From assembly GCA_036346275.1 (NCBI GenBank), contig CM070720.1, positions 10,517,278-10,581,277 of the forward strand: a DNA stretch of 64,000 nucleotides, in the 5' to 3' direction. Under the pieces are notes generated by a model that saw only the letters and a program-made list of their open reading frames with translations, did no database searches and was not told the DNA's origin. Position numbers and translations under genes: made by a program. This DNA is from Otatea glauca (taxonomy: Eukaryota > Streptophyta > Magnoliopsida > Poales > Poaceae). This document shows, piece by piece, positions 10,852 through 24,235 of the stretch (positions are counted from its first letter, which is position 1; the number at the start of each line of letters is the position of its first letter).

Positions 10852-11657
10852 TGGGGTTAGGACCTAACCTAATTAGAGATTAGGAGTCATTGTTGGTATG
10901 TACTTAGTTGGTCAACAAATAGATGTTTCTTCAAGATCATTCAATTCCTCAACTTTGTTAATGCTTTCACCCTTATTTTCTTTTCATTGAAGTCAAAAGG
11001 ATTTCAAGCTTACCGCATTATGTAATTCGTTATCATTGTTGATGTTTTGAATGTATGTCTCCTAAGTAGGGAACTAAAAGCTCTTAAGTAGGGAAGAAGG
11101 TATCGGGAGTAAAATTATATATGTTGGAACTCGTTTTATTGTTCTATTTATTTGGGTAAAATTGTAAGATTGCCATGTGACATGGAACATTGTGACATGC
11201 ATGAGATGAATGCTAACTTTCCTTTTCAATGCCACTTGAGATGTTCATTTATTCAATTATGATTCTTTACATACATTCACATCATGTCATATTTTTTCTT
11301 TATGTCACTGCTTTGGACAATTGTTGAAAATCTCGTAGTTCCATTATGTATGCATAAAATAAGATGAGCTAATGCTTATTTTGGTACTACAAATACATGA
11401 ATATATTTCTTTTAAACCTTCAAAACAACCAACCGTTCAAAAGTTGTAGCCATTTGAAATTCGCCAAAATCTTTCATTTGACCCAAAATGACCTATTCTA
11501 GCATCTTGTGGGTTTTGCCATTTGAGTTGAATTTCTTTGTATATCTTGGCTTGAACTAGTATTCTTAATGTATACAAATCCATAAAAGTTCAAATCTCCA
11601 AGAAATCCAAGTTGAATTATATTTTGAGGCTTTGATGAAAATTCAATCTCTCTTTAT

Positions 11658-11990
11658 GCCTACAAAGCACATTTTGCCATATCTTTTGAAAGAAAATTTA
11701 TTTTGAGGAAATTATTTTTTTAAAAGCTTCTAATTATTCCAAAGTTCATTTTTTGGAAATTTTAAAAATTTTGACTTTATTTGAAAAAGTTTTGACTTGT
11801 GTACTCTTTAAGCAAAAATCAAGCCTACAAAGTAAAATTTAGCATATCTTTTGAATGTGGACTTTTTTTCAAAAATTATTTTTGCAAAAGCATTTTAGTA
11901 TCCCAAAGTATGTTTTTGAAAAATTTCAAATAATTTCAACCATATTTGAAAAAGTTATGGCCTTTTCTCTCTTTGATCAAATGCTTAAAT
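11658..11990 (+). repeat. Imperfect tandem duplication, 165-bp period
   Basis: Two copies starting GCCTACAAAG at 11658 and 11823 share CATATCTTTTGAA, TTCCAAAGT/TCCCAAAGT, and TTTGAAAAAGTT blocks in the same order. The DNA is AT-rich and non-coding. Confidence 0.6.
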
Positions 11991-12384
11991 TTTTTTACTT
12001 TTGCATGGTTTTGAGCTGATTTATGATTTTTGTATCTCCAAATCAGAGCATAATTTGATGAGACCATCTTTGTGAGATTTTATGCTCCATAGTAGGTCTT
12101 TAGTGCCAAATTTTACCAGATTTGTTGGAGCTTATCTCACTAGCTTTTGAGCTCTCTTTGTAAGCTCAAAATGGAATGAAAATAATCTGAAAACCTAGTA
12201 TATCAGAATCGGTTCCTAGTTGGAATTGATTGTGATGTACAATTATCACAATTGGTTACAACTAGGAACCAATTGTGATAAATACATCAGGCCGGTCCCT
12301 AGCTGAAGGTAATAATTATTTCTGACTTAAAGGTACGAGAGTAAGCTAAATAATATTTCCGATCAAGTTGCACACTTCTTGCAG

Positions 12385-12976
12385 GTGCCTACCAAGTGCC
12401 AACTTGTCGTGATGGAAGACGGATTTCCCATTGAGGCTGGACGCGGGGTTGCATTTTCATGAAAAGAGACTAACACGGTGTATGGTAACCCTTTAGGGAA
12501 GGGCTACATGAGGGTGCAGGTGGACTATATCCACGAAGATTTCCTACCTCATGTGCTAAAGTTCCTCCGAAAGAAGTTATCACCACTCTCGGGCAAGCAC
12601 GGATATCGTTCATCAAGTGGCCCATGACGAGTATCGTACTACTCAAGGTACAAATCCCTTGAGTCTTCTCGATCATTCTAGTACTGTAATATGTTACATA
12701 TACATGTGCTTTGTAGGTTCCTATCATACCTGCACCTGCTCCTGCTCCCATCACCAAGACGACGACTTCGTCCAAGTCGACTCCTACGTAGAGTGCAGAG
12801 CTAGTGCGCAAAAGTATTAGCACAACTGCCAAAGAAGCGCAGGAGATCTCAGAGACTCCTTCTGTCAAGAAGGCAAAGTTGACAGAGACCACAATGCCCC
12901 CTAAAATACATAGAAAGCCCTTTGTCCCAACCTCAGAGACTCCTTCTGTCCAGAAAGCAAAGTTGACTGAGGCCAC
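12385..12976 (+). pseudogene. CACTA-1 DUF8039-like exons, cut by LTR C
   Basis: Exon one (12385-12647) begins after an AG acceptor and holds GNPLGKGYMRVQVDYIHEDF, matching the minus-strand exon at 1-212. One in-frame stop lies just after the VAFS motif near 12460, and a frame disturbance follows near 12560. A donor at 12648 and acceptor at 12716 enclose a short intron. Exon two (12717-12976) encodes an Ala-Pro then Thr/Ser/Lys-rich linker with a duplicated SETPSVxKAKLTE unit, an in-frame stop after KSTPT, and ends at the LTR C target site GCCAC. The gene resumes at 22063. I infer one gene ending in a ULP1-type protease. Confidence 0.6.
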
Positions 12977-13366
12977 TGTAACATCACAGAAAATGCAAAT
13001 AAATGAAAATGTATATTTTTAATTTGAATATGATTATTTCTGAGTTTTCTTGGTATTATTGGTTTTTATTTAGATTTTCCTTGGATTTGGGTGTTGTGAG
13101 AAAAATCAAACAATGAGAAATAATGAATGGATAATGGTAAAAAGATAAAAAGGTAAAACTAAAATTTTTGAAAAATTGATAATAAAAATCCTAAGCATGC
13201 AGGTAGATTTTTTCAGCTAGTACAACAATTTTAATGCACCGAAATGTGAAAAGATAATAGAAAAGACAACCTTTTGACTGAAAACAGTGCATAGTTAGAA
13301 TTAATATAAAATTCTCGGACCTTATCGAGAGGTGTAAAAATTACCAGAATGTCCTCAGTATAAAAT

Positions 13367-16300
13367 TGTCGGGACCCGAATTTGCAAATCCGGACCCTCT
13401 GTGTATATCGCACTAGTCCAGGATCACGCTAGTGCACACAGGCTCAACATAGATGCTATCACAGTCATACACAACGGAATATTGCATAACTTCAATAATT
13501 AATAATAACTATTGTCTTACATGATTATTGCCACGTAGGGCTTAACTAAGAAATAGCAATTAAGCAGCAGAGGAAATAAAGTAAACATAGCAGCTCCCCA
13601 GTTCACCACAGGCAATTGACGAGGTTCGGACCCTAAGCCTCAGCGTCGTGGTACTCCTCCAAGAATGCCACGGATTCCTCTTCTTCTGAAGTTTATTGTT
13701 GTGGGGTGAGTACATAAAGCACTCAACAAGTTGTGCACAGTAATGCAAGTCTGATATTCTACATGCTTGGCTTAATCCAAAAGAATGGCTAATATGGCTA
13801 TTTTGCAATAAAGCGGTATTTAACAAGATTACAGAAAATAGATTGAAAAACAGTAAAACAAATAATAGTAATTATTAGATTCAGTATTACAAGTAAATCA
13901 GATTTCCAATCCTAAGTCAAGTTCCATTTACTCTGTGGCAATCCTGCCATCCCATCCAGTTTTCATTTGAGTAAAGTCTAACCCTTAACTGTAATTCCCG
14001 AGCATTGCCCAATACTGTGAGCACGGCTATTCGAATAGATTGTACACTCTGCAGAGGTTATGCACTTTACCCACACGATACAACCAAACACCACTAAGGC
14101 GAGTGATCATAACAAAGCCTTTACAATGCTACACCTAGACCCAGTACTGCTCGCTAAGGTTTCAACACTGAAGGGTTAAACCACCACAACAGGGCCCCTC
14201 CTCTTGCGCCATGTGAGTTAAACCGTAAACCCGGGACTTACTATTCACCACGATAGTACCGAAATCTAGGCCTCACAAATTATTCAGATAGGCTGTTCCA
14301 TTCTAGACATGTGGTTGTAAGAAAGACTCAGGTCAAAGGCTCGCAAGGTTAAGTCCTTAGAGTGATTAAGGCAAGACTTCCACATACCCCTAACAATCCT
14401 GGCCCACCTTGGCACAATGCCCCTTGCCACTTGCCCCAATCTAAATCATTACCACCCCAGTTGATTACCAAGCACCACGTGCCACCAACGTTTCAATCTA
14501 GTTGTGTGACCTCCTCGCCACGACAACTTGATAACATTGTGTGACAACACATGACACACCAATTCTTAAACATTGTTCCATATTCCATTAGTCAAGATTA
14601 AGTATCAACATTCGGACACATGTGATAACGTGGTATGGCTAAGCAATCTATGACGGTCTAACTAGTCCCATGTTGATTATTAATATTAACCAACTATAGC
14701 TCTACATCCTAGGGCGACAATTAGATCATCGCATACAATTGACAAGGTATGATTTATTTCAATTAGGCATATTATCTATTTCCCAGATTAATTGAAATCA
14801 TTTATCCACATAAAATATCATGCATAAATTTAAGAGACAAAATAGCAGTTTTTTGTGAAATCAGGTACAACATGGTCAAAGCACAACTTGCCTTGGAGTA
14901 GGTGCTGGTCTTGCTCTGAGCTTGGGTCTTGAAGCGACGAATCTTCCTTCGGATCAACGAGCAGTTCAATGTTTACGCGAAACGATGCTAAAATAGCAAA
15001 TAAACACCAAAACAGAGAGCAAACGAACTCCAACAATAAAATAAAATTAACCAATAAATAGATCTTGATTTTACAAATTTTTAGAAATTTGAATCACTCA
15101 AATCCGAGTTAAAATGCAAAAGATATAGCCTTCTGAAGTTTGAATAAATACTGAAAATACAGAAAATAGAATTTCCGATTTTCCCGAATTATTTTTCTAC
15201 TGGAAAAGATCTTTATTGCGTCATGCTGATGTCAGCCCTGACCCGAGCCAATAAGGCGCTCACACGTCACATCGGCGCACAGATCCGACCCACGAAACCG
15301 CCTCTGGTCCACCGTGGACGCGGCCCACGGTGCCTCGCGTCACGCGCCCAACACGCGGCGCGCATCGACTGGCTGCGACGCCGCCTGTGTCGATGCTCGA
15401 CATGCGGCGCGCATCTGCGCAACGATCTGACGGCTACCACCCTACGCACACGCAGCTCAATCTTAACCGATCAAACCCATCCAACGGCCAACGCTTACCC
15501 GAGCCGTTTACTGCTTTTACCGAGACGTGGCGAGATCATAGCGGTCCGACGAAGATCCAACGGTTGACGAAGCTTCCCGACGAAGATGGCAGCACGGCGA
15601 CGGACTGGCACCGGAACGGAGGACGACGACCACCCGAACGGCGTTTCGGCGCAACTCCGGCGAGAAGAAGTGGTGGCCTCAACTCGTCTTGGAACGGCAA
15701 CTCCAAATCTGGAACCGGTTCGGCAGAAGGAGTCTTGACGGTGCCGGAATGGCGCAAAACTCGCGGCGGTGCTACGAAGAACTACGGCGAGCTCCTGGGC
15801 GACGACGGCGGCGAAACTGGCGAAGAGGCTAGTGCTACCGGCTGCGTAAGGGGACGAGGAACATCGGAGTGCGGGCTGCGGCTTTTATAGCCTCAGCATG
15901 CGCACAAAAAAGGAAACCCTAGCTATCCGCGACGGAGATGGCGCGCGGCGGCGTACTCGGAAACCGAATCGGGGACGACGACCACGAATCGTTCGATCCG
16001 CGATCAACGACCGCGATTGCATCACGGATGATTCGATCCAAACCGCACTTTCCGAAATCAACGGATGCGATCAGATCTTTCCAAAATAACGCCGCACGAT
16101 CTCAATCGCACGATCTTGATCCAACGTCCGACCGCGCTAGGGTTTTGCGAAGGGAACGGCCGTCCAATCTGGATCCAACAGTTGCCACGCGGGACGGCGG
16201 AGGAGCGGGCTGGCGGGCCGCACAACACTGGGCCACGCACGCACACTACTGGGCTGTGACCCGGTACTGTTCCTTCCGATTTTCCAGAGATTTGCGAAAT

Positions 16301-16589
16301 AAAATAAATCCCGAAATTACTTTAATTTGTTTTGGGCCAATAAAATATCAATGAAATTCCCTGAAAATTCTCATAAATACTTTGAGGCATTTTGAACTTA
16401 AATAAAATATTTTTGGCAAAACTTTATTTTGACTTTGGCTTTAAATAAATACTTTTCACAAATAAGCCAATATAAATTGTTTTTTTTTGGAAATTCTAAA
16501 TAAATAAAAAAATCCAAATAAATCTAGAAAATTAGAAAAAGCACAAATAGCCATAAAATAATTTTATTTGCAAATTTTGGGGTGTTACA
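13367..16589 (-). mobile_element. Solo LTR, family A copy 2, with target duplication AAAAT
   Basis: In plus-strand reading it starts TGTCGGGACCCG and ends GGGGTGTTACA, the reverse complement of the A1 LTRs. AAAAT flanks both sides (13362-13366 and 16590-16594). At 3,223 bp it is slightly longer than the A1 LTRs (about 3,096). No internal domain is attached. It carries a minus-strand TATA box and a GC-rich downstream segment. Open frames across that segment are not shared in position or strand with the other A copies, so I do not call them genes. Confidence 0.9.
15882..15890 (-). promoter_or_regulatory. Putative TATA box of LTR A2
   Basis: CTATAAAAG on the minus strand follows GAGG, in the same place as CTATAAATAGG in the two LTRs of A1 and CTATTTAAGG in A3. 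Its conservation of position across copies supports it. Confidence 0.65.
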
Positions 16590-18867
16590 AAAATATACCA
16601 CTGGTAAAAATTTCATAAATTAATAATGTCATTAAGGACTTTTAAAATTTAAAAATAGAAACTCTAAAAATCTGAAAAATAGCATGTCAAAATTTTTATA
16701 AAATAAATATTTAATATTTAACTTTATATTTTTATGGGTGAATAATAATCCAAAAATAAACTCTAAAAAAAGTTTTAAATATAAATCACATAATTGTCAC
16801 TCTTAAATAAAATAAAATCTGAAAAGGAATTTCTGGACAGTGTTTAATGTCAGAATTTATATAAATTCTATATACAATATTTTGACTCAATATTGTTACT
16901 GGAAGATAAAAAATACCAGAGGACTTCGGTCAAAAAGTTTCAGGAAGTTTGGCGGTGATTTGATAGCCGAATTAATACATGTACTAACCTATCCGGGCTA
17001 ATTTATCCCCTTGTCTAGTCTTTTGTCTCTGCCATGTGGGCCCGGGTGCTGTAGCGACTTCGTTTGCTGGCAGGCGAAGGGAAAAGCATCTCGCTCACTG
17101 ACCGGTGGACCTCGTCCCCACATGTCAGTTGCTGGTCTGTTCCTTCCTCCTCCCTGTTCTCCTGATGACTGAAGCCTCTGTCCTCTCTTCTGAAGTCCCG
17201 ATTCATTTCCCTCGCCTGATTCATGTATCAGTTGTGCTGTCTCTCCGATGAGCCAATGCCACGTTCATCCTCGGTTTTCCCGCGCCATACCTCTTCGGTT
17301 GAATTCGCTCGCCAACTCTCTGCTCTCGAATAGAACTGAGCCGCAAGACCAGGCGTGCGTTCAAACCCTGGAGAGACCGACTTCTCTTGACTATTTATAC
17401 TGGACCGTCGCTACAACGAGCCTCTTTCTTTCTGAAGCCAGATACAAACTCAAGTTTTAAGCTGAAGCTCGTTTTATTCCTCGCCATTTTGGCAGAAGAC
17501 CGAGAAAGGGGAAATCAGCGATTCCACTTCATTGGGCATAAGTCCTTGTGGTTGAATCATCCTTGAGCTTCGTAAGGCATTCCTGTTCAGGCATCAAGAG
17601 TAATCCTTTAGCATTTTCACCTGCAGCGTCCTTTTGCCCACCGTTGTCACAGAAACCCGAATTCCGGGGAAACATCAATTGAAGCATAACCAAGCCACAT
17701 ACATATTCACCTCCTTGCGCACCTTCCAAGAACCCCACAGCCTGACCATCCCTCCCAGAACTCTACCGAGTTCAACTCTGTCAACGTTTTGCCGCCGAAT
17801 ACAGAAAAAGGTGAAGAATGCGATTGAGCTAAACCAATGAGTATTTTTCCAAATTGGTTGTTTCTGAAGTTTCCTAGTGCATCCCTGAATATTCATTAAA
17901 CCTTATTTCTAAGCTTCATCAGCTGCAACACCACCGCTCCTTGACCTCTTCTTCATCAGCTCAGGCGATCGGTGGCAGCCCAACTCGGTGCTCCTTCGAT
18001 CGAATTAATAGCCAAAATGGAAACCAAATGACTCCCTGATACTCAATTTGTTACCCATTCAATCCCTCTCACCGTGGTTCTTGCTCTCAGCCGGCACGCC
18101 AATAGCACCACCCCGAGCTCTCAGTGGCGCGTTGCTTCGGTCACCGTCGATCAGCACGAGACCCACCATTGGATGCACCTTGTCGAGCCCGTGCTCCCCG
18201 TGCCCTCAACTTCGCTGGAGCTCCGCGAGAACGACGTCGCTGGCGTGCCCTAGCCAGCCTGCTCTGCTTCGGGTCTCTGACCATGGGGCCCCTTTTGTCA
18301 GCCAGTGTGCAGAGAACTCCAGTACAGCAGTAAAGACACTCTCCATTCTATTAAAGTGTATTTTCTGATTTTTCAGAATTTTGCATACCCGAAATAATTC
18401 AACTATTTGTAACTTTTGGATAATATCTCCCAATGAGATGAAAAAAATTTCTATATTCATATAAAATCTTGTAGATTTAGAATATGCAAAAATATTTTGA
18501 AAATAAGCTTTATGAAACTTTGAAATTCAGATTTAAATGAAAGGCCTAAATATATGCTATATATGAAAATTTTGTAAACAAATTCGGAATTAAATGAAAA
18601 CAGTTTTAATGAAATACTTATACTTCGAGAAATCCAAATATATAAAAATATTTGAATTTCATCTTTATTTAAACCATTTTCTATTAAAGGTTAATTTCAT
18701 AACTTTAAATATTCAAAAATGAATAAATTGTCCAAAAGAAATCTAAAATAAGTAGAATTGATTTCTAAATGCTATTATGTTAGTAGATTACCTGAGTATG
18801 CTAAAATACTTAAGAAATAATCTTGACTTGAAATGTTTCATGAACAGAATGTGATCCTAAAGTAGAA

Positions 18868-19170
<303 letters not shown>

Positions 19171-22062
19171 GTTGAGTAACTAGTAGTAGTACACATACGT
19201 ATAAGTGCATATATTTTAGATGGAATCATGCGAAGCTAATTTCAGCATATTCTTGAAATTAAGGTCATTATAGTTGGCAAAAAGAACAAGTTTGAATTAA
19301 ATTTGTAAAACACTTCATCCTTCATATACTTATAAACTATCTTAGATAAAAGTGAAATATCGTGGAACCAATTTTGAAACACTCTTAGAGTCATCCCCTA
19401 CTAATTCCTAAAAATGGTTAAATAGTCCTATAAGGTGCAGCCACAAACTTAGAATGAAAACTGAACCTTTGTTGTGTCAACTTTGTGACCACTTAAGTCT
19501 TTTCAGTAGCTTATAAACTATCTCGTCTAAATGTAAATTTTATAAAGATCAGCCTAGAAATGTTCTTTAGGATATGGACTACCATAATTCAGAAAATATT
19601 CTTTTTACAACTGCTTTGCATTTGAATCCTGCTAGCTCAAATACCCTTATGTGTTATGCTTATCGGAAACCTTAATATCATATAAGCTATTTCAACAATG
19701 AATATAATGTCTCGACCAAATACCAAAATTTGTAAAATCAGCATAGGAATGCTCCCCAAAGTATAGACTACCCTATTCTGAAGAAATAATCTCTTTTCAT
19801 CATGCTTTGCATATAAATCATGTTAGCAAAATAACCTTAAGTATTATGATTTTTGAACTTCATAATATGAATAAACAAACTTAGCAATAAAGAAGAAATC
19901 TGTAGTTAAGATATTTTTTATCACCTAACCTTATTAAAAACCATGAATATATAACCAGTAACCTAACTTAACAGATCTAACATATTCGAAACCGCTTTTT
20001 ATGCAAAATCAATTAAGGATTAAGTACTATTCATTCATATAATTCAACGAAGTAATTAATATCTTGATTCAAATAATTCAAATAATTTTAGCATCTAGAA
20101 TTTGAAATTATAAATACTAGAATGCATAATTTTAGCCCGTTGAATTCATAAAGCAAGAATAGATAATCTATAAAAGAAATCGTGCATCACTCAACATAAA
20201 AGCTGTTAATGATATAAATTCTTAATCAACTGAAACATGAGATCTTGGAATCATTCTATCCAAACCCTAAAATATTCCTATTTTCTTCAATAAGTATTTA
20301 TTTGGTTTTCTATCTGTTTCTTTTTGCTCTTATTAAAGTTTGTTATTTGCTATATTTCCATTAAACGACGTGTAGAATCCGACGTCATTAACTCTGTCGT
20401 CGCCATCGTCAACTGCGATCGCGAATTCGTCATAAACAACAAATAAGCAAGGCAAGCACCCCCTTTGATCATATTGATCCCGGTATTTAATTTTAATGTT
20501 GTTTATCAAACTGTTTCATGCATGCGCTTATTTTCTGTAAATTCGCTATTTTGTGTTACTAGTAGATATAACTGTTGTCTCATGAAACTTCCTTGATAAG
20601 TATGGACATGTGAACCTTGATAACCATAGATGAAGGATAGACATTATTTAATTTCATCTTGAGTATATGCGATTACATATTGACCATGCTTAGCCATGCT
20701 TTAGAACCAATGAGGTAAATGATCAGATCAAAATTGTTTCTTGAGAAATGGAAAATGTTGGATATGGCACTGTTGGTTACTGGTACTTTGATTAAAAACC
20801 CAAAATAAAACTATGGTTTTGATGCGGGCGATTACTGGCAATAGCCGGTTGTGTAGAGGTATTTGCACGTAGTGTAGGGTGAAGTATCGCCCGTGTCAGC
20901 TTAAGGACCGAGCAATGGGACACTATTGATCCAAGAATTCTGTGCAACCACGAGGGCTGGTATGGGACGGCCTTAACTTATTAAGTTATTTAGATATGGC
21001 TTTGCACATTTGTAGGCGGGAGCTAGTAGAAACATTCCATTCAGGTCTACTTGTGAGGGGCTTCCACAACTCGGTGTTGGTAAATGCATACCGGTGCAAC
21101 GGTGTATGCCTTGCCATGAACAAAAATGGTATGTTGGGGTATTGCGTGAAAGGAACCACGTCTTGGGTGAGTGTTTCTATTTCTATGGCGAGGGCTTTCT
21201 TCTCGGGCTGGTTCAAAGCCATATCTAGGTAATGTAACGGTTATGTATGATCTCTCTGCGGCACACCAAAGGAAGTGTGTTAATAGCACTGCACAAAGAG
21301 CTGATCATTCCTTGTGGGTAAAGTTGTACAACTCTGCAAAGTATGAATCTAATCGATTAGCCACGTCCATGGTCAAGGACACTTGGTGAAGTCATTCCAA
21401 TGTTAGATGTTTTACTATTTTCAAAATGCTTGGGCTTATTTGATTTGCCACGCGTTGGCAAAAAACATATTGTGTCATGATTGGTAGGTTTTGGATGATT
21501 TCGTTGCTCGTGAAGGACTATGAGTATTACTTATGCTTTACTTATTTCTTATCAGTCAAACTTGCTCTTATAAATTCCGTTTGCAAATGACAACTTGATT
21601 TACCATTTCAATTTTGCTTTATGCAAATTAACCGTAGAAGTGTTTCCTTTGAAATGGCCTGCATATATTGTAGGTATTGCTAAAGTCTTGTGGAGTACGT
21701 AAAGTACTCACCCTTGCTTAATATGTTGTTTTTAGGTGGAAAAGTTAGCGAGGCTTCGAAGACTTCTTTTCGTCGCTGGTTGCGAGAATTTCAATGAAGT
21801 GATCTTTCTAGAGATTATGCCTTATCAGTTGCCTGAGGGTTGGATGGGCACACTACAAGACTTTGCTTCTTTTGTTGCTATATATGCTCTGAGTTGTAAG
21901 GTTATTTTGTATTTATAGTTTCCGCTTTAATAATATTGTGTATGGTTATGGTTCCAATTGTTGAACATGTGCGTACTAGCTACTGATCATGGGACTAGTA
22001 CTGTTTGCACATTAGATTTCTATTTTTGTATTTTATGTAAAAATGGGGGTCGTTACAGCCAC

Positions 22063-23335
22063 AGAGCCCCCTTGAGATTATAAGCAGTACATACATGGAA
22101 AGCCCGTTGTGCTAAGAAACGAATATTCTAGGCCTGTGCACTCTCTTGCTCCATGGATGGTACATTGACAAGGCGATTGAGGGTGAGCGTCACGTCGATT
22201 TCAATGCGAGGTACCGAGGGGAACATTTTCACCGCGAGAAGCATGGAACATTCCCAGTCAGTTTTGAGGATATGTTCTGTTTGTATAGCCTGAAAGCGAT
22301 CGTTATTTCTACTGTACGATCCTGGACGCTGTGAGTATCGCACCATACAGCATGAGCCTATGACTATTATAGGATTTTGTATTATAATTTTTAATATTTA
22401 ACACGAGCTGCAGGATAATTCTGTAGCGAGACGTGATGGGTCAACAACGAGTTGGGTTCATCGACCTCGAGATTGTGTCTACGACCATGGCTAGGCTTCA
22501 ATCGGAGTTCCTTGCCAACTACATCAAGCGGGCATTGTAGGCTGAGTCAAAAAAGGACTTCATTCTATTCTTGTACCATGGGAGTAAGTACTACTTTACC
22601 CTTCAATTACTTGTACGCACTAAACCGTATATGAACTTATTTTCTTTCACCGCATACCATTTAATAAGCAAGCATTGGGTTCTCCTCATGCTCACTCGGA
22701 GTGAAAACAAAGTCTACACTTTTAACTCGCTCGAGAAGAGATCGATAGCCTACGCGATCAAGCCTATTTCGCAGAAGTAAGTACATTCATTTAACCTAAC
22801 ACTTTTTGTGTTTAACTACGTTCATTTTTTTGCCTCAAATGGTATCTCTCCAATGTACGTAGGGGTTTCTTGTCTTACGTTGCTGAAGGAGGGCGACACG
22901 ATGACAAATAAGGCGATCAACTAGACTGGAAGCACTTCAATGTACAAGTTCCTAGCATAAGATTAATTTTTTCTGATATCTATTCTTCGTCTCTTAATTT
23001 GATTTTCTTTGTTCACAGTGTCAACAATAGGGGAGAGATAACATGTGCTGCTTCTACATCATGCATCACATGCTGGTCGTGGTCGGCAGCTCACACCTTT
23101 TTCCTAAGGTATATTACATGCATAATACACGTAGCCTTTTGCATATAATTTCAAAACTTAAATTAGTACACTCATTTCTATTTTGTAGAAGATCGATGTC
23201 CCGCTCAAGAGCTTACAAAACAAAGATCTTAACAAATTACGAGACCACATATGCCAGTGGAACTGGATAGAAGTTATAGCGGAGGACGATAGGTTTAGAG
23301 AACCAACAGGCTCCTACTGGTCCAAATGTAAATAA
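22063..23335 (+). pseudogene. CACTA-1 ULP1-like cysteine protease exons, broken
   Basis: Six exon-like blocks with GT/AG ends follow LTR C: 22063-22330, 22414-22583, 22673-22776, 22863-22947, 23019-23108 and 23189-23335. The first has LHGWYIDKA and VSFEDMFCLY, as in regions preceding plant transposon ULP1 domains. The third opens with HWVLLML, carrying the catalytic His, and has VYTFNSLE at the Asp/Asn position. The fifth reads CQQ, a stop, then GRDNMCCFYIMHH, matching the Gln and Cys of the active site. The last ends in TGSYWSKC. There are stops in exons two, four and five. ULP1-type proteases process SUMO-like proteins; the role in CACTA elements is unclear. Confidence 0.7.
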
Positions 23336-23539
23336 TATTATATCATGTGAATGTGATATGTGTACTGACTGTTAAGTACATATGTTTGTGTTTTATATTG
23401 TGATCGAATGTGAAGTGTATTGTAAAATGTTTGTGTTCTATATATATTGTGAATGTGATATGCATACTATGTGTAATTTGCACTATTTTCGGTGCATACT
23501 ATGTGTAATCTGTGCTATTTTCGGGAGGATGTACAAAGA

Positions 23540-23835
23540 ACAAACACCACATCACAATCGATTCTTAGATTGAACTGATTGTGATGTGGAGCACATCACA
23601 ATTAGTTAACAAACACCACATCACAATCGATTCTTAGATTGAACATCACAATTAGTTCTATCTGAGAATAGATTGTGATGCCGATTGTGATGTGTGCTCC
23701 ACATCACAATCGGTTCTAGCTTATTACAATCGGGCTAAAATTGACTGTGATAACCCCTCATCATCACTATCTAATGACTTTGTATCACCACCAAAACCAA
23801 CTGTGATGATGAAAAACATTGGATTGTGATGTACA
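23540..23835 (+). repeat. CACTA-1 right subterminal repeats
   Basis: Repeats of CATCACAATCGATTCT and inverted ACTGATTGTGATGTG form palindromes up to the right terminus. A block of about 70 bp starting ACCACATCACAATCGATTC near 23550 is duplicated near 23615. Orientation mirrors the left end. Confidence 0.8.
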
Positions 23836-23852
23836 TTCTTGTAGTACTGCGA

Positions 23853-24235
23853 TTAAATCGACGTTGCTGATGATCATGGTCATTGTTGGGATTGAATCCT
23901 CCATCACACTCTGTATCAGCAACATATTGATTTCCTTCATCAATGACTTCTTCTTCTACTTTGTCGGCCCATGAGCGAGCAACAGAAGGGGTACATCATT
24001 GTCATGGTATGTTGGTAGCAGTGGGGGCAGCAGCATGGGCAGTTGGTGATGGAGCTCTCTCTAGCTGACCTACGCGTGTAGCAAGTGCAGCGAGATCACC
24101 ATTGGTGCGATCTAGAACACCCTCAAGACGCTCTGAATGTTGATTCAACATGCATGAAAAAATGTCATACTATTCCTTTCATACGAGGCATGAGAGGTGC
24201 ATTCTCGTTGTTATGATCAGTGGAACCTACCATTA
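23853..24235 (-). pseudogene. G1 gag N-terminal part
   Basis: A minus-strand ATG at about 24235 opens MVGSTDHNNENAPLMPRMKG and stops soon after. The frame then continues in shifted form with an L-E-R-coiled region near 24120-24050, an Ala/Thr-rich stretch, then an acidic stretch (EEEVIDEG) near 23960-23940 and CDGGFNPNN near 23900, up to the CACTA-1 edge. The next residues are found at 9789, so the insertion lies inside gag between its N-terminal linker and the capsid domain. Confidence 0.55.

Larger units (their letters stand above)
10113..12384 (+). other. CACTA-1 leader / intronic region without a recognisable ORF
   Basis: A possible TATA-like stretch (TTATTTATACC near 10124-10134) lies just inside the subterminal repeats. 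It is followed by a CCGCCGCCACCCC tract and a block matching the reverse complement of 26640-26930, so this leader is shared by two CACTA copies. From 10,400 the DNA is AT-rich and non-coding, with the inverted repeat at 10644-10851 and a tandem duplication at 11658-11990. A second small cluster of subterminal-type motifs lies at 12190-12290, then an intron ending in the acceptor TTGCAG at 12384. No transposase sequence is seen. Confidence 0.5.

Noticed and set aside
15330..15890. 186-codon plus-strand ORF in LTR A2
   Set aside because: It is antisense to the LTR, has no domain, and reflects GC-rich composition.
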